Shown here: in pieces, positions 59,759-64,000 of the stretch
Layout: each line of letters opens with the position of its first letter
Numbering within the stretch: the stretch's first letter is position 1
DNA from: Sinonovacula constricta
Taxonomy: Eukaryota > Mollusca > Bivalvia > Cardiida > Solecurtidae
Length of the DNA: 64,000 nt
NCBI GenBank assembly: GCA_007844125.1
Contig: CM017571.1
Coordinates: 29,935,850 to 29,999,849 of the forward strand
Reading direction: 5' to 3'
Made by a program: the position numbers and the translations under genes
The notes under the pieces: generated by a model
Database searches by the model: none
What the model was told of the DNA's origin: nothing
Seen by the model: only the letters and a program-made list of their open reading frames with translations

Positions 59759-60118
59759 ATATATTATTTGTGTCAAACAATCTAGTTATAACCAATCAGA
59801 AAGTTACAAATTAGGTTGCTTGTGAGGCTTTGCGACATTAACTATGGGTAGACTGTATTGGGTTTATAGTAGTGCAAACAAGAATCAGAAAAAGTGAACA
59901 TATTTTTAATTGTTCACATATAAGACAATACCTTTAGGAAGATGAACAATACAATGTTTATTACTCTGACTATCTCAATATTACATTCTCTCTGACTTTC
60001 TCATTTGAACTTTCTCTTTCTTACTTTCTCTATCTTACTTTATCTATCTCATTTTCTCTTTTTTTATCAAACTTACTATCTCAATCTTACTATCTCTATT
60101 TTACTATCGGTATCTTAC

Positions 60119-60187
60119 CTCATACTGGAACTGTGGTATGGTCAACTTAGGGGCTTCATCCTTCAGGGCTTTCTCCAGACCAACACT
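60119..60187 (-). CDS. TBC-like coiled-coil gene, exon 4
   Basis: Acceptor GTTTTGTCAG right of 60187, donor GTAAGA left of 60119. 23 codons, phase 0 both ends: SVGLEKALKDEAPKLTIPQF and on to QYE. It lies 360 bases right of the composite retroelement. Confidence 0.8.
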
Positions 60188-60522
60188 CTGACAAAACAAA
60201 AAACTTCTTATGCTACAGAGTGATTCCTATATTTACACATTAAGGTAAGTGAGATATTTTCATTTTTAAATGGTTTTGTGACAAAATGTGTATTGCAAGA
60301 GTTACAATCAAGAAATAGCTGTCTCGAATATAAATAACAACTAGGCAGGACCATTCTCAAGCTTCTACATTGACCCCTTCTTAATCTCAATAAAAAAAAT
60401 GTCCTCCAGTTTTAAAGACTTGTATTAAACACTTGTACTAAAATATTCAAACAAAGGGTTCATGTCTGCCTCTCTTGTGTAAGCCTTCCAACAAAAATAA
60501 AAAAGACTATCAGCATACTTAC

Positions 60523-60668
60523 TGATGTACACTCCTTAAGTTTGTCCTTAAGTAGCCCAAGGATTATTGCTGTGACAATGGCAAGCCATTCCACGTTGAA
60601 ACCAGGGCAGTCCAGACCTATCATGTACTGGTCCCAAACATACAGAAGACTGCCCATAGACAGGTAAC
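60523..60668 (-). CDS. TBC-like coiled-coil gene, exon 3 (TBC C-lobe)
   Basis: Acceptor TTGCTAG right of 60668, donor GTAAGT left of 60523. Encodes YLSMGSLLYVWDQYMIGLD, a 'GF' turn, then a hydrophobic helix (LAIVTAIILGLLKDKL). The pattern 'small residue - hydrophobic - LxVWD - G - helix' resembles the C-terminal lobe of TBC (Rab GTPase-activating) domains. The catalytic Arg and Gln fingers of the N-lobe are not in the window, so activity cannot be judged. Confidence 0.75.
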
Positions 60669-61157
60669 CTAGCAACATTAAAAATACATAAGTAAGACAT
60701 CATATAAGAATTGTAGATATATATTATTCATACATAAAAATGCCAACTAAATTCAAACAGATTTATGAGGTAAGCATGATTAAAGAAACACTTACACAAT
60801 TAACCTTTACATAAAAAGAGACAAACCAAGAGATACTGCATTGGAACATTATTCACACATCTACAGCAAACTACACACAGAAAGGTAAACTAGCAATAGA
60901 AATTAGAAACAATTAAGTACTGATTAACAATGGACAGAAGTTTAGCTAGATAACCTCTCATATTACTTTTCATCTGACTGGCACAAACAAATCTGAGATG
61001 AGAGTTTTATCTAGCAGGCATTTCTCTAAGTAGTTACTATCTGTGTACTGGTTCTACCCCAAATATGGAATAAAAGGACCACAATGGAAAGGAGAACATG
61101 TCTTTTTTGTGTTGTCAGGGGGCAAGCACCTACACACAAAATAAATCTGCAACTTAC

Positions 61158-61250
61158 CCACAAACATGGCCCTGATGAGTGGTCTTATAAGAATGGTGAG
61201 TCCATCTTTCAGCACAGCGAAGCTTCCTGCCTCTGTGGCAACAATTTTAT
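61158..61250 (-). CDS. TBC-like coiled-coil gene, exon 2
   Basis: Acceptor TATGTTTTCAG right of 61250, donor GTAAGT left of 61158. Two bases in, one base out, 30 codons: KIVATEAGSFAVLKDGLTIL and on to IRPLIRAMFV, leading directly into the VWD helix of exon 3. Confidence 0.8.
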
Positions 61251-61374
61251 CTGAAAACATAAGTTGTCTCAATTGAAGTTCCATCTTCAATCAACTTGTC
61301 AATAAACATTTCTATAGTACAAACATTTAAGACATTTCAATGATAAACATCAGTCCATTAATAGTGAATTTTAT

Positions 61375-61479
61375 AGAAATGTATGAAAGGTCTCAACCCA
61401 AGCTGGACTCAAACGAACATGATGATAGGGCTGAGGAATTACAAGTCAGTAACTCTAACCACTCTGCCACTGACACCCC
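61375..61479 (-). mobile_element. SINE family 1, head fragment
   Basis: tRNA-like head 'ggggtgtcagtggcagagtg' and box B-like 'gttcgtttgagtcc' on the minus strand, with little body. Confidence 0.65.
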
Positions 61480-62127
61480 AGGATGATGTATGTTTTATGT
61501 CACTGGTGTGAATTGTGATTCCAGCAGTAATAGGTTGATCTTAAAAATCATTGTCAAGATCATAGCCATAGTGAGATTGAAGTATCGTGATAAATCAGTC
61601 TTTACAAAAAAAGACTTTAAAACATTTAGTATAAATGTAATGAGTAAAGGTGGACCAGACAACAAACATAAACAAGAGCACCGGAAGTCAGACAAATCAA
61701 TGCAATGAAAAACAATAAAGGGCAATTACTCCAGAATGTGTGTGCCGTTTGTGTAATCTCTCCTTAACTTTACATCAATCATCCGTGCAAGGATGAAGTT
61801 ACAATTAAAAACAATGCAGGAGTTATCCACAGAAGAAACTGCAAATGGATGGACAGACTGACATATAATGAGTGACATACCACACAATAACCCTATAAAA
61901 AAAATAACAAACCCTTATTTACTTTAGCAAAAATCGGCATATTTATTAACAAAGTTACAAAGAATGTAGATGACAGTATAAACTATTTTTAAATCCTCAA
62001 GAATATTAAAAAGAAATTTATTCAAGACTAAGGTATTTAAATTCTATGTTAACTGCGGTATATATTGATATATCATTAAACACTATTTTGCTTTGTTTGA
62101 TTTTTTTCAAAATATTTGTTTTAGTTT

Positions 62128-62314
62128 GGGAAATGCATCACAATCAGCAATTATGGTTATTATAGCTAGAACCACTGGCACACTGCAGGTCAGCTAAACA
62201 ACCTCTCCACATTGAGTCCTTTGCCCGGAACAGGACTCGAACCCATGTGGTAAGAGGTTAAGCAGTCAGAGGAGTTACAAGGTGGCCACTTCACCAGACA
62301 GCCACAGGCGCACC
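62128..62314 (-). mobile_element. SINE family 1 copy
   Basis: Head 'gcgcctgtggctgtctggtg', box B-like 'gggttcgagtcctg', tail 'gattgtgatgcatttcc' on the minus strand. Confidence 0.8.
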
Positions 62315-62430
62315 GCTTTTCAAAACAACCAAGTAGCTACATGTGTCATATTCTATTCTAAATGAGACTTTGTTGAATATTTATATCACATTGAACATAT
62401 AGAGTTAAGAGTTTGTTAAACAATGTATAC

Positions 62431-62539
62431 CTTTGGAGGGAACATATTGGCTGGCAATGATCTTGGGGACCTCAGGGTAGTACTTTTGCAGCAAACGGGC
62501 GACTTTATCAACAAATCCTTTCATCTCCTCTTCATGTAG
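62431..62539 (-). CDS. TBC-like coiled-coil gene, exon 1 of those in the window
   Basis: Acceptor ATACAG right of 62539, donor GTATAC left of 62431. 36 codons plus one base: LHEEEMKGFVDKVARLLQKY then YPEVPKIIASQYVPSK. The gene continues beyond the right edge. The twelve exons seen give roughly 480 residues: TBC-like C-lobe, long charged coiled coil, Pro-rich linker, second helical part. Such a layout suits a vesicle, centrosome or cilium scaffold, but that is inference. Confidence 0.78.
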
Positions 62540-62701
62540 CTGTATCAAGAGAGGTCAAGAAAAGAACACAACTATTTATAACTGTTTAACCTTGGTAATG
62601 TATAACTATGCATGTGAGAATATACATCAGGTCTATAAAAAGGTCATGAACAGTATACTGAAAAGCCTGATACTGATACAATAATTTTAATTAAAATGTT
62701 A

Positions 62702-62989
62702 CGTTGTTTGCTTATTGTTTATTGGGTTTATCATTCAGCTGAAGCAGATATAGTGCTGCCTTTACTATGTGTAGCATGTCATGAACACCTGGCATGATAA
62801 CACACCCAGTCACATTATCCTGACACGGGGCCAACCTGTTGTGGAACTATGCTTACATTTGCTTGAGAATTAGAAAGGAAGCTGTACCACAACCTTTTTT
62901 AATGGCTTTGGTATGTCATGGTCCAGGGTTGAACCCAGGGTCTCCCATACCTGAAGCCTATGCTCTACCAATTGCACTACCAGGTCTGG
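62702..62989 (-). mobile_element. SINE family 2, full copy
   Basis: Minus-strand head 'cctggtagtgcaattggtag' and box B-like 'gggttcaaccctgg', then the shared body. Same structure as 40003-40283. Confidence 0.85.
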
Positions 62990-64000
62990 TTAAATGTAGT
63001 TTTGATCATATGGTTCATATGGTGCCATTACAATAATCAGTGTGTACTAAGTGTGTATGAATGATCTATCTACATAGATAAAGATTATATTGAGATAATG
63101 TACATGCTATTTATTGTAGATGTTTTGCAATCATATTTTGACATCTTTGACAGAATTCATTTTTAACAATATTAATCTGTTTCTGAATTCTTGTATGACT
63201 TTAAAAAATACATTTGAACTTGGAAAAATCTATTGCTGAATATATCATGGGTTTGAGTTTAGATGTTCCTTGATTTAATCACTTGTAATTTATGCCTCTC
63301 TGATTAAAGTAGAACAAATTGGAACCCGGGGCAGATTCAGACAATTTTGGTAGCAGTGTATGAAGCAATATCTATTCAACCTTATCGCAGTAAATACTAG
63401 ATATATATACACAGCAAGGGACCCTAATTTTGATCTAAGAAGTCAAACAGTCTTAGCAGTAACAGACAAAATTTACTTTATTTTTTAAGCTTTCATGTAT
63501 TTGTTTTCACAAATCGCACTCTTTTACCTGGTTGGTGGGGGGAATGCATCCCCCCACCTGGGTCCATCCCTGATTGGAACTGCAAACTTCAGGTTACTTT
63601 TCAGTACATTTTACTCGCAGCAGATAAGTATGCCACAGTTTGCAGGAAGACAGTAAATATTAATGAAACATATAGATTTATTATTTTTATTGTTTTTGTT
63701 TTTTATTGTTTGTGAAATACATTGCAGCAACCATTTATGATGGTTATAGCAACGTCCAGCTTTTAAGTGGAGGAAGACCTCAGACACATGTCTGGGTAGA
63801 ACCATAAGTGAAATGCAAGTCAGCTGGAAGACCTTCTCACATTAAGTCCTTTGCCTTTAATGGAACCCACAAGGTGAGAGCTAAGCAATCAGAGGAGTTA
63901 CAAATCATCGACTCTACCACAAAGTCACAGTGGCCCCTCAAATAGATTTAAAGTCAAGTAACCTAATGAAGTCTGAGCGGATTAAGAGGTAAATATATTG
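62990..64000. other. Right edge, intron sequence with a SINE
   Basis: A SINE family 1 copy on the minus strand fills about 63708-63937 (head 'ggggccactgtgactttgtg'). No exon of the minus-strand gene was identified in this last kilobase. Confidence 0.5.

Overview
This window is AT-rich animal genomic DNA, most likely from a mollusc such as a bivalve. The grounds are intron-split genes with GT-AG junctions, many short tRNA-derived SINEs, foldback elements, di- and trinucleotide microsatellites, and a Ty3/gypsy-type LTR retrotransposon. The species call is inference. No bacterial-style operons, CRISPR arrays or confident stand-alone RNA genes were seen.

Left part (1-7.7 kb, + strand): five phase-compatible exons (1905-2085, 2863-2999, 5009-5168, 6364-6491, 7469-7734) form the 3' part of a gene for a cysteine-rich secreted protein with a Ser/Thr-rich stalk and a C-terminal hydrophobic GPI-type signal. 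Two diverged copies of one repeat sit in its introns. The first copy is split by a RecQ-like helicase exon fragment.

Middle (10-34 kb): two minus-strand genes. One spans 10437-13190 (charged, disordered protein) and its large exon carries two apparent one-base frame disruptions. The other is seen as exons at 13682-13804 and 18313-18462. The rest is repeats: SINEs, a terminal-inverted-repeat element family, microsatellites, a second RecQ-like fragment (29943-30087) and a 2.2 kb minisatellite with a 32-bp unit (31780-33960).

Right part (37.5-62.5 kb, minus strand): twelve exons of one gene, running off the right edge, encode a TBC-like C-lobe, then a Glu/Arg-rich coiled coil, a Pro-rich linker and a second helical region. 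Exon phases agree throughout except for one frameshift at about 42940. A 10,252-bp composite retroelement (49507-59758) lies antisense in one intron. It holds a gypsy-type element with a 1,048-bp LTR, a tRNA primer site, a leader full of GGATCC-centred motifs, intact gag, intact pol in the -1 frame, and a third ORF in the env position with two C2H2 zinc fingers. After the polypurine tract, only 85 bp of the direct 3' LTR remain. They are fused at a 7-bp shared word to a miniature LTR element (TRIM) whose LTR carries a 5S rRNA-like segment. That is followed by a full-length LTR in INVERTED orientation. The whole unit is therefore bounded by 1,048-bp inverted repeats and shows no matching target-site duplication. 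This composite, its 5S-like TRIM and the zinc-finger third ORF are the most unusual content of the window.
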